Shown: piece by piece, positions 45,995-55,100 of the stretch
Numbering within the stretch: position 1 is the first letter of the stretch
How the letters are laid out: the number at the start of each line of letters is the position of its first letter
Source: Nocardia macrotermitis
GTDB taxonomy: Bacteria; Actinomycetota; Actinomycetes; Mycobacteriales; Mycobacteriaceae
Reading direction: 5' to 3'
Length of the DNA: 64,000 bases
NCBI RefSeq assembly: GCF_009604405.1
Contig: NZ_WEGK01000013.1
Span: forward strand, 1-64,000
Notes under the pieces: generated by a model
The model's database searches: none
What the model saw: the letters and a program-made list of their open reading frames with translations, nothing else
What the model was told of the DNA's origin: nothing
Program-made: the position numbers and the translations under genes

Positions 45995-46663
45995 TCAGCG
46001 GCCGGATAGATTGCGCGGCAACAGATCCCAGACGTGGCCGTTCTCGTTGATGGTGGCCACCGTGCGATTTCCGGTGCGGGAGTACAGGATCCGGGTGATC
46101 GAACAATAGTCGATCGGAAAGGTCAGCGGCCGTTCCAGACCCAGGATCCGTTGGGTCAGTACATTGATCACTCCGCCGTGCGCGAAAACGACCACGGTAT
46201 CGGAATGTCCGGTCGTCGCGACGATCTGCTCGACCGCCGCGAAAACCCGCGCCCGGAATGCCTCCCCATCGATCTGCTCGGGCAGATATCCCGCCTTGAT
46301 CCGCCGGTACACCGCGGCGAATTCGGCCTGCGCGGAATCGGTTTCGACACCCGCTTCGGCGGCCTTGCGGGCGTCCTCGATCGGCAGATAGGCCGGTAGT
46401 TCGCGGTCGTATTCGGCCAGACCGTCCAGAATGTCCACCGGCAGACCGAATTTCGCGGCGCTCGGCGCGGCCGTGGCCCGGGCCCGCGCCTGCGGACTCG
46501 ACACGATCCGGGCGATGCGATGCCCGCCGCCCTCGAGCCGGGCCAGCGCGGCCGGAACCCGCGCGGCCTGCTCGCGGCCGATCTCGGTCAGTTCCGGATC
46601 GGCGGGACCATCGGCGACGACCAGACGCTCGGGTTGGGCGTGACGTACCAGTACCAGCTGCAC
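45995..46663 (-). CDS. Histidine phosphatase (phosphoglycerate-mutase-like) family protein
   Basis: A 222-aa protein with the N-terminal catalytic LVRHAQP (phospho-accepting His8), SSPQARARATA with its Arg, Glu in DGLAEYDREL and the distal His in VVFAHGGVINV. The complete active-site set indicates phosphatase or mutase activity on a small phosphorylated metabolite or protein. It ends 45 bases before the lysX stop region on the same strand order, so lysX and this gene may not be co-transcribed. Confidence 0.88.
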   Translation of the reverse strand: MQLVLVRHAQPERLVVADGPADPELTEIGREQAARVPAALARLEGGGHRIARIVSSPQARARATAAPSAAKFGLPVDILDGLAEYDRELPAYLPIEDARKAAEAGVETDSAQAEFAAVYRRIKAGYLPEQIDGEAFRARVFAAVEQIVATTGHSDTVVVFAHGGVINVLTQRILGLERPLTFPIDYCSITRILYSRTGNRTVATINENGHVWDLLPRNLSGR

Positions 46664-46708
46664 GTCATCACTGTGCCGTACCGGTGTCGGCCGCGCTCAC
46701 CCCGGGCC

Positions 46709-49700
46709 TCAGGTACGGGGCTTGACCAGCGGGAACGGTAGTGTCTCGCGGATGCTGCGGCCGGTGATCAACATGACCACGCGGTCCACGCCGACGCCCA
46801 GTCCACCGGTCGGCGGCATGGCGTGTTCGAGGGCCTGGAGGAAGTCCTCGTCCAGTTCCATCGCCTCCGGATCGCCGCCCGCGGCCAGCAGGGACTGTTC
46901 GGTCAGCCGCTGACGCTGTTCGATCGGGTTGGTCAGTTCGCTGTAGGCGGTGCCCAACTCGACGCCCCACGCCACCAGATCCCAGCGTTCGGCGACGCCC
47001 GCGACGCTGCGGTGCGCGCGGGTCAGCGGCGAGACCGAGGTGGGGAAGTCGATGTAGAAGGTCGGCTCCTCGGTGCGGTCCTCGACCAGGTGCTCGTACA
47101 TCTCCAGCACGATCTGGCCCGCGTCCCAGCCGCACTGGTACGGCACCTCGGCCTTGTCGCACAGCGCGCGCAGCTGCTCGACGTCGGTGTCGGCGGTGAT
47201 CCGCTCGCCCAGGGCCTGCGAGATGGCGTCGTGCACGGTCTTGACCGGCCAGTCCCCGGAGATGTCGACCTCCGCCAGCGAACCGTCGGCCTGCGGGCGC
47301 AGCGCGACCATCCTGCCGTTCGCGGCGAGGGCGGCGTCCTGGATGAGCTGGCGGCAGGCGTGCATCATCCGCATGTAATCGCTGTGCGCCTCATAGGCTT
47401 CCAGGATCGTGAACTCCGGATTGTGGCTGTAGTCCACGCCCTCGTTGCGGAACACCCGACCCAGTTCGAACACCTTCTCCATACCGCCCACGCACAGCCG
47501 CTTGAGGTAGAGCTCGGGTGCGATGCGCAGGTACAGGTCCAGGTCGTAGGCGTTGATGTGGGTCTGGAAGGGGGTGGCGTTCGCGCCGCCGTGCACCTGT
47601 TGCAGCACCGGGGTCTCCACCTCGAGGAAGCCCCATCCGTTCAGGGTGTCGCGCAGGGAGCGGACCACGGCGCTGCGTTTGGCCAGGATCTCGCGGGTGT
47701 CGACATTGATCGCCATGTCGACGTAGCGCTGCCGCACCTTGGCCTCGGGATCGGACAGGCCGCGCCACTTGTCCGGCAGTGGGTGCAGGCATTTGCCGAT
47801 CATCCGCCAGTCCTGCGCGAGCAGCGACAGCTCACCGCGGCGGCTCGCGCCGATCTGGCCGCTGACCTCGATCAGATCGCCCAGATCGAAGAACTCGTCG
47901 AATTCGTGCGCCCGGTCCACGCCGACCCGGCCGCGATCGATGACCAGCTGGATATCGCCGGACCAGTCCCGCAGCACCGCGAAGATGACGCCGCCGTAAT
48001 CGCGGATGCGCAGCAGCCGGCCGCAGACCCGCACCGTGGTGCCCTTCGGCGAGCGCCGCGCGTCGTTGACCGAATGGGTCGGCGGATACGCGACCGGATA
48101 GGAGTCGATCCCGGCGGCCTCGAGCCGGGCGACCTTGTCCATCCGCACCCGCACCTGTTCCGGGCGACGCGGACCGCGCTGCTCGAGTTCCTCCGGGGGC
48201 AGCTCGGGCGGGCTGCCGTCGGCGTGCAGACCGGTCATGGTCGGCGGGACCGCGGAACGAATACCGGTGTGCTGCATCGGATCCGGCTGTTTGCCGAAAC
48301 GCGGCAGGAAGCCCTCGGCCAGAGCGCTGGCCACGGCGACGCGGACGAGTTGGCGACGTTCCTCGAACAGCGAGAACCGCGGCACCCACTGCGGCTGGTA
48401 CTTCACGTTGGACCGGTACAGCGCCTCGAGCTGCCACCAGCGCGAGAAGAACATCAGCACGCCGCGCCACAACCGCAGCACCGGGCCCGCGCCGATCCGC
48501 CCGCCCTCCTCGAAGACCGCGCGGAAGACCGCGAAGTTCAGCGAGACCCGGGTGATGCCGTACTGCTCCGAACTCAGCGCGAGCTGAGAGATCATCAACT
48601 CCATGACGCCGTTGGGGCCCTTGGGATCTCGGCGCATCAGTTCCAGCGAGACGCCGGTGCGGCCCCACGGGACCAGCGAGAGCATGCCCAGGACGCGTTC
48701 GTCGTCATCGGATTCGCCGTGCGCGACGGCCTCGACCAGCAGGCAGTCGCCGTCCAGCGGATCGCCGAGGCGGCCCAGGGCCATCGAGAAGCCGCGCTCG
48801 GTCTCGGTGTCGCGCCAGGCGTCGGCGTTGGCGATGACGCGGGTGAATTCCTCGGGGGTGATCTCGTTGTGGCGGCGGATACGCACGGTGATGCCCTGTT
48901 TGCGGAGACGATTCGCCGCCTGCCGCACCTGTTTCATCTCCGGGCCCGCCAGCGAGAACGTGCGGGTCTCCAGGATCGCCTCGTCACCCAGCCGCAGCGC
49001 GGACAGTCCGGCGCGGCGGTACGCGGTCGCGCCCGACTCGCTCGCGCCCATCACCGCCGGGGCCCAGCCGTACTGATCGGCCAGGCGCAACCACGCGTCG
49101 ATGGCCTGCGGCCATGCTTCCTTCGGTCCGATCGGATCGCCCGAGGCCAGGCAGACGCCCAGTTCCACGCGATAGGTGACCGCGGCCTTACCGCTGGGGG
49201 CGAAGACGACGGCCTTGTCACGCCGGGTGGCGAAGTAGCCCAGCGAATCCTCGACATCGGAGCGTTCGAGCAGGCCGCGCAACGCGGATTCGTCCAGTCC
49301 GGTCAGCGCGTTGGACGCCCGTTGCGAGCTGAACAGCACCATCGCCGCGGCCATCACCGCGAGGAAACCGAAGAAACCCAGCAGCAGGTCCACGAAGTGT
49401 TTCGGATGACCGTCGAAGCTGTCGGTGCTGACCAGGATCGCCGCGGTGACCTTGGAGACCGCCCAGAGCGGGCGTTCCACACCGCGCGGCAGCGTCCCCG
49501 GCAGCAGTTCCACCAGACCCCAGCCGAGCAGGAAGCCCGTCACCAGACCGCCGCCCAGCACGCCCAGGGCCTTCCACACCGCCGCGCGCCGCACCTGGGT
49601 GTAGAACTCCGGCCAGGCCGCGATCAGCAGGCCGATCACCACGACGTGCACGATCAGCGCGACCAGCGAGCCGATATTGCGTTCGTCGCCGAATTCGATG

Positions 49701-50119
49701 GCGTTGGCCGCGGCGAACGAGGCCATGTACGCCACCAGCAGCCACCACGCGATGCGTTTTCGGCTGGCCGTCGCGCCCGCGAGCAGGCCGATGATCAAGG
49801 CCCACACCAGCGAGGTGTCGGGCGCGTCGAAGTAGTAGTCGTCGATGTAGTGCCGCGGCACCTGCGTGATGAACCGCAGGCCGGGGGAGATGCTCCACAG
49901 CATGCACAGCACCGCGAAGGTGCCCAGCACCAGCCCGGCCAGATGCGGAACCTCGCTGAGCCGGCCGTGCGCGCGGTGCGGAACCTCGGGGGATCGCGCG
50001 GCGTCGTGCTGCCGGTCGGGTTTGGAGCGCCGGCGCTCGGAGGGCGCTACGCCGGATGTCGATGTCACCGAACCAGTGTGAATGTTGACCTCGCTCGAAT
50101 GCGGAACGTCGGTGTGCAT
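46709..50119 (-). CDS. lysX: Bifunctional lysylphosphatidylglycerol synthetase / lysyl-tRNA synthetase
   Basis: About 1136 aa. The N-terminal third has about seven transmembrane helices (LVLGTFAVLCMLWSISPGLR onward), followed by a DUF2156/GNAT-type lysyl transferase domain (DKAVVFAPSGKAAVTYRVEL to about 620). The C-terminal about 480 residues are a class II lysyl-tRNA synthetase: OB fold (TVRVCGRLLRIRDYGGVIFA), motif 2 in FRNEGVDYSHNPEFTILEAY and motif 3 GLGVGVDRVVML. This fusion charges tRNA with lysine and transfers it to phosphatidylglycerol, giving resistance to cationic peptides; it is typical of mycobacteria and relatives. The start is uncertain: 50119 is used, but in-frame starts lie upstream to 50203, overlapping the divergent S4 gene. 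Confidence 0.92.
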   Translation of the reverse strand: MHTDVPHSSEVNIHTGSVTSTSGVAPSERRRSKPDRQHDAARSPEVPHRAHGRLSEVPHLAGLVLGTFAVLCMLWSISPGLRFITQVPRHYIDDYYFDAPDTSLVWALIIGLLAGATASRKRIAWWLLVAYMASFAAANAIEFGDERNIGSLVALIVHVVVIGLLIAAWPEFYTQVRRAAVWKALGVLGGGLVTGFLLGWGLVELLPGTLPRGVERPLWAVSKVTAAILVSTDSFDGHPKHFVDLLLGFFGFLAVMAAAMVLFSSQRASNALTGLDESALRGLLERSDVEDSLGYFATRRDKAVVFAPSGKAAVTYRVELGVCLASGDPIGPKEAWPQAIDAWLRLADQYGWAPAVMGASESGATAYRRAGLSALRLGDEAILETRTFSLAGPEMKQVRQAANRLRKQGITVRIRRHNEITPEEFTRVIANADAWRDTETERGFSMALGRLGDPLDGDCLLVEAVAHGESDDDERVLGMLSLVPWGRTGVSLELMRRDPKGPNGVMELMISQLALSSEQYGITRVSLNFAVFRAVFEEGGRIGAGPVLRLWRGVLMFFSRWWQLEALYRSNVKYQPQWVPRFSLFEERRQLVRVAVASALAEGFLPRFGKQPDPMQHTGIRSAVPPTMTGLHADGSPPELPPEELEQRGPRRPEQVRVRMDKVARLEAAGIDSYPVAYPPTHSVNDARRSPKGTTVRVCGRLLRIRDYGGVIFAVLRDWSGDIQLVIDRGRVGVDRAHEFDEFFDLGDLIEVSGQIGASRRGELSLLAQDWRMIGKCLHPLPDKWRGLSDPEAKVRQRYVDMAINVDTREILAKRSAVVRSLRDTLNGWGFLEVETPVLQQVHGGANATPFQTHINAYDLDLYLRIAPELYLKRLCVGGMEKVFELGRVFRNEGVDYSHNPEFTILEAYEAHSDYMRMMHACRQLIQDAALAANGRMVALRPQADGSLAEVDISGDWPVKTVHDAISQALGERITADTDVEQLRALCDKAEVPYQCGWDAGQIVLEMYEHLVEDRTEEPTFYIDFPTSVSPLTRAHRSVAGVAERWDLVAWGVELGTAYSELTNPIEQRQRLTEQSLLAAGGDPEAMELDEDFLQALEHAMPPTGGLGVGVDRVVMLITGRSIRETLPFPLVKPRT

Positions 50120-50192
50120 GTCCGTGCCCCGTGCGGGCGCGCCGAGGTCGCCGCGGGGGGTGCCTGCGCCGCCGCGGGCGCGAGAGGTGAAG

Positions 50193-50426
50193 ATGTTACC
50201 CATGTCGGATCCAGTCGATGTGCCGATCGATGACGAGGTCATTCGACTCGGGCAATTCTTGAAGCTGGCCAACCTGATCGATAGCGGCTCGGAGGCCAAG
50301 ACCGTGATCGCCGCCGGTTTGGTGCGCGTGAACGACGAGGTCGAACTACGGCGCGGACGTCAGTTGCAGGCCGGTGACGTGGTCACCATCGCCGGGCACC
50401 GGGCCCGGGTGCGCAACGGGGGTTGA
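50193..50426 (+). CDS. S4-domain RNA-binding protein
   Basis: A 77-aa single S4 domain (YbcJ/HslR-like): EVIRLGQFLKLANLIDSGSE, then VIAAGLVRVNDEVELRRGRQ, then GDVVTIAG. Such proteins bind structured RNA, often rRNA or stalled ribosomes. ATG 50193 (MLPMSD) has GAGAGG about 5 bases upstream; ATG 50202 is an alternative. Divergent from lysX with almost no intergenic space, so the two promoters must overlap. Confidence 0.88.
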   Translation: MLPMSDPVDVPIDDEVIRLGQFLKLANLIDSGSEAKTVIAAGLVRVNDEVELRRGRQLQAGDVVTIAGHRARVRNGG

Positions 50427-50441
50427 CGCCGCGCCGCGAAT

Positions 50442-50927
50442 TCACTCGGCGCGCACCACGATTCCGTCCGGATCGCTGTAGAGCGTCTCGCCGGGGACGA
50501 AGGTGACGCCGCCGAATTCGACGGGCACATCGCGTTCGCCGGAACCGGTCTGGGTGCTCTTGCGCGGGTTGGTGCCCAGGGCCTTGAGGCCGATCTCCAG
50601 GGTGCGCAGGATCGCCGAATCGCGGACCGCGCCGTTGACCACGACGCCGGACCAGCCGTTGTCCACGCCGCGTCCGGCGATGATGTCCCCGACCAGTGCG
50701 GTGTGCACGCTCGCGCCGCCGTCGACGACCAGTACCCGACCTTCGCCCGGTTCGCCCAGGGTCTGCTTGACCAGAAGGTTGTCCTGGAAACAGCGGATCG
50801 TGACGATGCGGCCCGCGAATGTCTCGCGCCCGCCGAACTGCGTGAATTGGGTGTCACAACTGCGAATCTCGGGACCGATCTCATCGGCGAGGTCTGCGGT
50901 GGCGACGGTGTCTGCTGATTCGGTCAC
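50442..50927 (-). CDS. rraA: RraA-family protein (RNase E regulator / HMG aldolase-like)
   Basis: A 161-aa protein of typical length. TADLADEIGPEIRSCDTQFT at the start, VVDGGASVHTALVGDIIAG and WSGVVVNGAVRDS (with the Arg-Asp pair of the active-site cleft). Members either modulate RNase E or act as 4-hydroxy-4-methyl-2-oxoglutarate aldolases; sequence does not decide. GTG 50927 is chosen from family length. Convergent with the S4 gene 15 bases away. Confidence 0.9.
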   Translation of the reverse strand: MTESADTVATADLADEIGPEIRSCDTQFTQFGGRETFAGRIVTIRCFQDNLLVKQTLGEPGEGRVLVVDGGASVHTALVGDIIAGRGVDNGWSGVVVNGAVRDSAILRTLEIGLKALGTNPRKSTQTGSGERDVPVEFGGVTFVPGETLYSDPDGIVVRAE

Positions 50928-51053
50928 GGCTGCAAGCTTGCCATGGGGCCCGTCGGCATTCCCTGAGACCTTTCTGCGAGCTTCGTTCGGGCTCGCCACG
51001 CTGGCTCGAGGGACCCGGCCGGACCACTCCGAACGCGGATGCCGGATGGTGCG

Positions 51054-51229
51054 GACGGGGTGTGCCGAGTCCGGAATCGGAAGGCTGTCCGGTCCGGGAT
51101 CGGGGCGTGTCGGGTATCGGCCGGAGCGGGTTTTCGAAGGTGGGCTGGACGGGGTGTGCCGGGTCCGGAATCGGAAGGCTGTCCGGTCCGGGATCGGGGT
51201 GTGCCGGGTATCGGCCGGCGCCGGTTTCG
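51054..51229. repeat. Direct repeat, two copies with 94-bp period
   Basis: The segment starting GACGGGGTGTGCCGAGTCCG at 51054 recurs at 51148 with few changes for about 80 bases (both contain GGAATCGGAAGGCTGTCCGG). It occupies the 348-bp interval between rraA and copD. The copies contain TCCGG-rich motifs; no coding role supported. Confidence 0.8.
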
Positions 51230-51275
51230 ACGGCGGTCGGAACGTGAATTCCGGTGGTGTCCGGTCCGGGGGTGC

Positions 51276-52217
51276 TCAGGCCGTGACGGAAAGGGTTGCG
51301 GCCAAGCCGAATACGACGGCGATGACGGTCACTTCGATGATCGCGCGGCGCAGGGACGTGTCCGCGGACAGGCGGTGGTCCGCCGCGGCGGGCACCCAGG
51401 TGCGGCGCCACCACCAGCCCAGGGCCAGCAGTCCGAGCAGCAGGACCGCCTTGGCCAGCAGGATGCGGCCGTAACCGGTGTCCAGCAGGGGTGTCAGGCC
51501 GCCGAGTTTGACCAGTCCGTCGATGACGCCGCTGACCGTGACCGCGGCCACCGCGGGCAGCGCCCAGGCCGAATAGCGGGGCAGTACCTCGGCCCACTCC
51601 CCACGCGACCGCAGCACCACGGCCAGCGCCAGCAGCAGTCCGAACCAGACCGCCGCGGCCAGCACGTGCACGGCCGCGAAGACCGCGCCGAGGGTCTGCT
51701 GCGACATGTGTCCGGTGATCGGCCGCAACTCCAGGGCCACGGCCGCGAACATCAGCACCAGATCGATCGCGGCCCGGTCCGGCTGCCGATGGGCCAGGGC
51801 GCAGTACCCGGTCACCACCGCGGTCCCGAGCAGAATCGCGATGCCGACCTGTCCGCTGCTGACATGCGCCAGATACGTGCCGAACGCGTTCATCCCCAGC
51901 CGATGCACCGGCACCCCGACGACCTGGGCCGCGGCACAGGCCAGCACCGCGAACTCCAGCACGGTCCAGATCCCGGCGACCACGGCCAGCTGCCGCCACG
52001 GCGGATCGATCCGGCGATGCAGCCGAGGCAGCGCGGCCAGGCCGACCACGGTGGCCCCGGCGCAGTCCGCGAGGGCGCGGACCGGGGCCTCGGACTGCAT
52101 CGGGTCCGAGGCGGCCAGCGCCCAGGCCAGCACCGTGCCCAGGACCGCGGCCGGGACGACCAGCAACACCGCCGACCGCAACGCGGGTGCGCTGCCGCCG
52201 ATCGTCTTCGAACTCAC
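51276..52217 (-). CDS. copD: CopD-family copper resistance membrane protein
   Basis: A 313-aa protein with eight or so transmembrane helices. CopD features: HLGMNAFGTYLAHVSS-like His-containing helix (HRLGMNAFGTYLAHVS), ELRPITGHMSQQTLGAVFAA, VHVLAAAVWFGLLLALAVVL and a C-terminal helix pair. CopD is an inner-membrane protein that works with CopC in copper import or sequestration. It overlaps copC by 4 bases and is last in the operon. Confidence 0.88.
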   Translation of the reverse strand: MSSKTIGGSAPALRSAVLLVVPAAVLGTVLAWALAASDPMQSEAPVRALADCAGATVVGLAALPRLHRRIDPPWRQLAVVAGIWTVLEFAVLACAAAQVVGVPVHRLGMNAFGTYLAHVSSGQVGIAILLGTAVVTGYCALAHRQPDRAAIDLVLMFAAVALELRPITGHMSQQTLGAVFAAVHVLAAAVWFGLLLALAVVLRSRGEWAEVLPRYSAWALPAVAAVTVSGVIDGLVKLGGLTPLLDTGYGRILLAKAVLLLGLLALGWWWRRTWVPAAADHRLSADTSLRRAIIEVTVIAVVFGLAATLSVTA

Positions 52218-52858
52218 CGCTTACTCGTCTTCTTCCCGGTCTTCCCGCCGAGCAGCGCGAATGCCAGTCCACCGCCGAACAGTACGACCGCGCCGACGAT
52301 GAACACCCACACCGGAACCCCGCCGGACCCGCCGCCGCCGGAACTGCTCGCGGCATCGGCCTTCGGTCCGGGTGTGCCGTGTCCGGCCGCGGTCAGGGTG
52401 AAGCTGCGGGTGCCGCTGACCGGGTGGCCGTCCGCGGAGGTCACCCGGTAGGCCATCGTGTACTTACCCGCCGGACCGAGTGCGCGGACCGCGATGCTGA
52501 CGCGCGGACCGTCCACCACCGGCTGTCCCTCGGACCACAGATTGCCGTCCGGGCCGACGACGGTCACCGACGGGAAACTCGGTTGGAGGTTCTCGTTGAA
52601 CGTGAACGTCACCCGGGCCGGACCGGTGGACAGCTGCGCGCCGTCCGCCGGATCGACCGAGACCAGCACCGAATGCGCCGCGGCCGGACCGGCGCCCAGC
52701 ACGGCCAGTCCGGCGGTCAGCAGCGCGATCGCGACCGCGCCGACCGCGCGGCGAACGGCGTGCGACATCCGCCGGGCCGCGGGCGAGGTGTCATGGACCG
52801 AGCGCAGTTCGTGGCCTGCCGGTGGCACTGTGCTGGAGGACAGTGTGCGGCCGCTCAT
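52214..52858 (-). CDS. copC: CopC-domain copper-binding protein, membrane anchored
   Basis: A 214-aa protein: Sec signal about 36-62 ending GPAAAHSVLVSVDPADG, so the mature N-terminal His follows AAA as in CopC. CopC beta-barrel with ARVTFTFNENLQ and the second His in TSADGHPVSGTRSF. A Gly/Ser linker then a C-terminal transmembrane helix (VWVFIVGAVVLFGGGLAFAL) and basic tail anchor it outside the membrane. ATG 52858 overlaps the upstream ycnI-like stop (ATGA); an internal ATG at 52768 nearer the signal peptide is an alternative. Confidence 0.9.
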   Translation of the reverse strand: MSGRTLSSSTVPPAGHELRSVHDTSPAARRMSHAVRRAVGAVAIALLTAGLAVLGAGPAAAHSVLVSVDPADGAQLSTGPARVTFTFNENLQPSFPSVTVVGPDGNLWSEGQPVVDGPRVSIAVRALGPAGKYTMAYRVTSADGHPVSGTRSFTLTAAGHGTPGPKADAASSSGGGGSGGVPVWVFIVGAVVLFGGGLAFALLGGKTGKKTSKR

Positions 52859-53529
52859 GACCGCCTGCTCCGGATCAGTGTGCCCAGTCCCATGGCCGCA
52901 CCGAGCGCGCCCAGCACCAGTCCGACGCCGCCCAGCCAGCGCGCGGTGGTGTCGGACCCGGACGCCGAGGCCGATTCGGCGGTGGACGAGTCGGCGTCCA
53001 TCTCCATGTTCATCGGATGCTCGTGATCGGATCCAGCCGTGGCCAGGGTCAGCGTCGGGACCGGGTTGTCCGGCTCCTTACCGTCCGGGCCGGTCTGCTG
53101 ACTCCAGCTGACGACCTTGCCGTCGCTGTAGGTCTGCACGGACGGGAATTCGGCCTTGGCCTGCTTGGGCAGCGGGGACACCTGCACGGTGAACAGCTGG
53201 AACTGATCCGGTGCGATACCCGGGGTGCCGGGATCGGCGGTCCAGGTGACGGTCGTGTACTGATTCTTGTCGTTCTTGTCCAGCTTCGCGGTCCAGCCCG
53301 GCAGCGGCAGGGTGCGGGCGGAGTCGACCCCGGGCAGGGTGACCGCGAGGCTGGTGGTGGACGCGGTCACCGATTCGTCGGGGACGCTGAAGGTCAGGAC
53401 GGCGTTACCGCCCTGGGCCGCGCCGGGCGAGGTGACGTGGACGTGGGCGGCGGCGGTTCCGGTGGCCAGCAGGGCCAGCCCGGCCACCGCGCCGGTCGTG
53501 AACAGGGCGCGCGGGATTCCGATGGGCAT
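52855..53529 (-). CDS. YcnI-type (DUF1775) copper-binding protein
   Basis: A 224-aa exported protein. The signal peptide IGIPRALFTTGAVAGLALLA ends at TAAAHVHVTSPGAA, leaving an N-terminal His as in YcnI, where it completes a copper site with a Trp. The DUF1775 core includes LTFSVPDESVTASTTSLAVT and VTWTADPG; a Met/His-rich stretch (DHEHPMNMEMD) and a C-terminal transmembrane helix follow. It is translationally coupled to copC. Role: extracytoplasmic copper chaperone or sensor (family knowledge). Confidence 0.9.
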   Translation of the reverse strand: MPIGIPRALFTTGAVAGLALLATGTAAAHVHVTSPGAAQGGNAVLTFSVPDESVTASTTSLAVTLPGVDSARTLPLPGWTAKLDKNDKNQYTTVTWTADPGTPGIAPDQFQLFTVQVSPLPKQAKAEFPSVQTYSDGKVVSWSQQTGPDGKEPDNPVPTLTLATAGSDHEHPMNMEMDADSSTAESASASGSDTTARWLGGVGLVLGALGAAMGLGTLIRSRRS

Positions 53530-53570
53530 GAAGGTGTGCTTTCTGCGTGAAAGTGGGTGATGTCGGTCGG

Positions 53571-54164
53571 TCAGGCCGACAGCGGCGGTGCGCGCGAGCC
53601 GAGGGATCCGGCGTGCAGAAAGCGGTGTAGGTCGAAAGGGGCGTCGAGCCAACGGGCCGCGCGCGGTGTGGGCAGCGGCCGGATCGGCGCGGTGAGGGTC
53701 CGGATCGCCCGGGAGACAACGGAGTACAGCCGCTCGGCGACGGCGATGAGCGTCGCGCAGAGCAGCGTGGCGATCGCGTGTGCGGCGGCCATCGGACCGT
53801 CGGGCAGTCCCGCGGCGGCCAGGAATGTGCCTGCCGCACCGCAGGATTCACGGCCCATGGCCATCGGGTCCGGTCCGGCGGGGACGGACAGCGCCAGGTG
53901 CGCGGCCAGCTGTCCGGCGGCCAGGGCGGTGAGAAGGGCTGCGCGGGAAGGGGTTCCGGATGGGACCGGGAGCAGGGTGGCGATCGCGCCGATGCCCGCC
54001 GCGGCGAACAGCAGCAGCGTCAGCGCCGCGGATCCGGGCCAGCCGCCGCCGGCCAGTCCGTGCGCGGCCACCGCGAGCGTGGCGACACTCGCGCCGACCA
54101 GCACACCACGAAAGGGCCCGGCGGCCGTGCGGCCCCCGGACCCGGGTGCTGGCGTGCGACGCAT
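53571..54164 (-). CDS. Membrane protein of the copper operon, unknown
   Basis: A 197-aa protein with four to five hydrophobic helices and possible metal-binding residues in or near them: AHGLAGG, AAHLAL, DPMAMGRESCG and MAAAHAIATLLCA contain His, Met and Cys. The C-terminus is Arg/Pro-rich and cytoplasmic. It lies 41 bases upstream of the ycnI-like gene on the same strand. I do not recognise the family beyond its regular occurrence beside ycnI/copC genes in actinobacteria; a copper-related role is inferred. Confidence 0.65.
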   Translation of the reverse strand: MRRTPAPGSGGRTAAGPFRGVLVGASVATLAVAAHGLAGGGWPGSAALTLLLFAAAGIGAIATLLPVPSGTPSRAALLTALAAGQLAAHLALSVPAGPDPMAMGRESCGAAGTFLAAAGLPDGPMAAAHAIATLLCATLIAVAERLYSVVSRAIRTLTAPIRPLPTPRAARWLDAPFDLHRFLHAGSLGSRAPPLSA

Positions 54165-54194
54165 CGCCGGTCTATCGGTCGGCCGGCGTGCGGA

Positions 54195-54836
54195 TCAGCG
54201 CACGCCCAGCCGGGCGAGCACATCGGATTCGACGCCGGACAGCTCGTTGGAGATGGAGGTGTGCACCGCGCGACGCCGCGGGGCGGGCATCTGCTCGGCG
54301 GTGCGGACCGCGGCGGTCAGGCTGTTCAGCCGGTCCTGCGAGGCGGTGACGAACTTCTGCGTCTCGGCGTCCTTGCCGGCCTTGTCGGAGATCTCGGACA
54401 GCGCCGATTCCGCACCGCTGATCCGCGCTTGCAGCCGCGCGCCGTGTCCGGAGAAGTCGCCGAGCTGATCGAGTCCGATGCCCAGGCGCTGGGCGCGACG
54501 GGTGTCGATCTGGCCGCGCACGAAGGTCGCGGCCCGATAGGCCAGCGGCGCCAGCACCGGGATCAGCACCCGGGCCACGCCCAGATACTTCTTCACCTGT
54601 CCGGCGCTGAACAGCTCCCGATCGGCCTTCTCGGCCGTCTTCAGCGCGGCCTTCTCCTCGGCCTTGAGCGTCGAGATCTGCTGTTTGGTCACCGCGCGCT
54701 CGTTCCGCTCCAACGTCCGATGCCGTCTGCGCTCGTTGCGCGCGGAGAGTTTGGCCTCCAGCCCGGCCTTGTGCTTGAGGGCCTTCGCCTCGGCTTTGCG
54801 GTCCGCGCGCCGCTTGCGCTTGGTGAACAACCCCAT
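54195..54836 (-). CDS. DUF6474-like basic coiled-coil protein
   Basis: A 213-aa protein. The N-terminal about 85 residues are strongly basic and helical (MGLFTKRKRRADRKAEAKAL ...), consistent with a coiled coil or membrane-surface or nucleic-acid contact. A short hydrophobic region (YLGVARVLIPVLAPLAYRAA) is followed by a second helical part. ATG 54836 has AGGAGG 5 bases upstream. The pattern matches the actinobacterial DUF6474 family, whose function is unknown. It may share a transcript with the copper genes 31 bases downstream. Confidence 0.75.
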   Translation of the reverse strand: MGLFTKRKRRADRKAEAKALKHKAGLEAKLSARNERRRHRTLERNERAVTKQQISTLKAEEKAALKTAEKADRELFSAGQVKKYLGVARVLIPVLAPLAYRAATFVRGQIDTRRAQRLGIGLDQLGDFSGHGARLQARISGAESALSEISDKAGKDAETQKFVTASQDRLNSLTAAVRTAEQMPAPRRRAVHTSISNELSGVESDVLARLGVR

Positions 54837-54852
54837 GGCAGCCTCCTGTGTC

Positions 54853-54878
54853 TTTGGCCTCCGCTCCGCTACGGCGTG
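54853..54878. repeat. Dispersed 26-bp repeat, copy 1
   Basis: TTTGGCCTCCGCTCCGCTAC followed by GGCGTG recurs at 60223-60248 with one difference. Short CTCCGCT-rich units of this kind are scattered in intergenic DNA here. Confidence 0.6.
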
Positions 54879-55100
54879 ATTCGCGGCCCGACCCTGCCGC
54901 AAACCCGTTGTCATCGGGTTGTGCCCTGTCGCCGTTGGTTCGCGGTGGCCTACCGGCCAGTTTGCGTGGTAAGTACTCGGTGAATTTATACCCGACGCGG
55001 GTCCCGGTGGCACCACAGCATGCGATCGGCCGTTCACATCCTGGACGGCCGTGCGGAGCCGGTACCCGTACTTGTCGGGGGTGGGGACCATACTTGCGGT

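Noticed and set aside
46823..50192. A plus-strand open frame opposite lysX
   Set aside because: Antisense to clear LysX domains and rich in His/Arg/Gln/Asp as expected of a complement frame.
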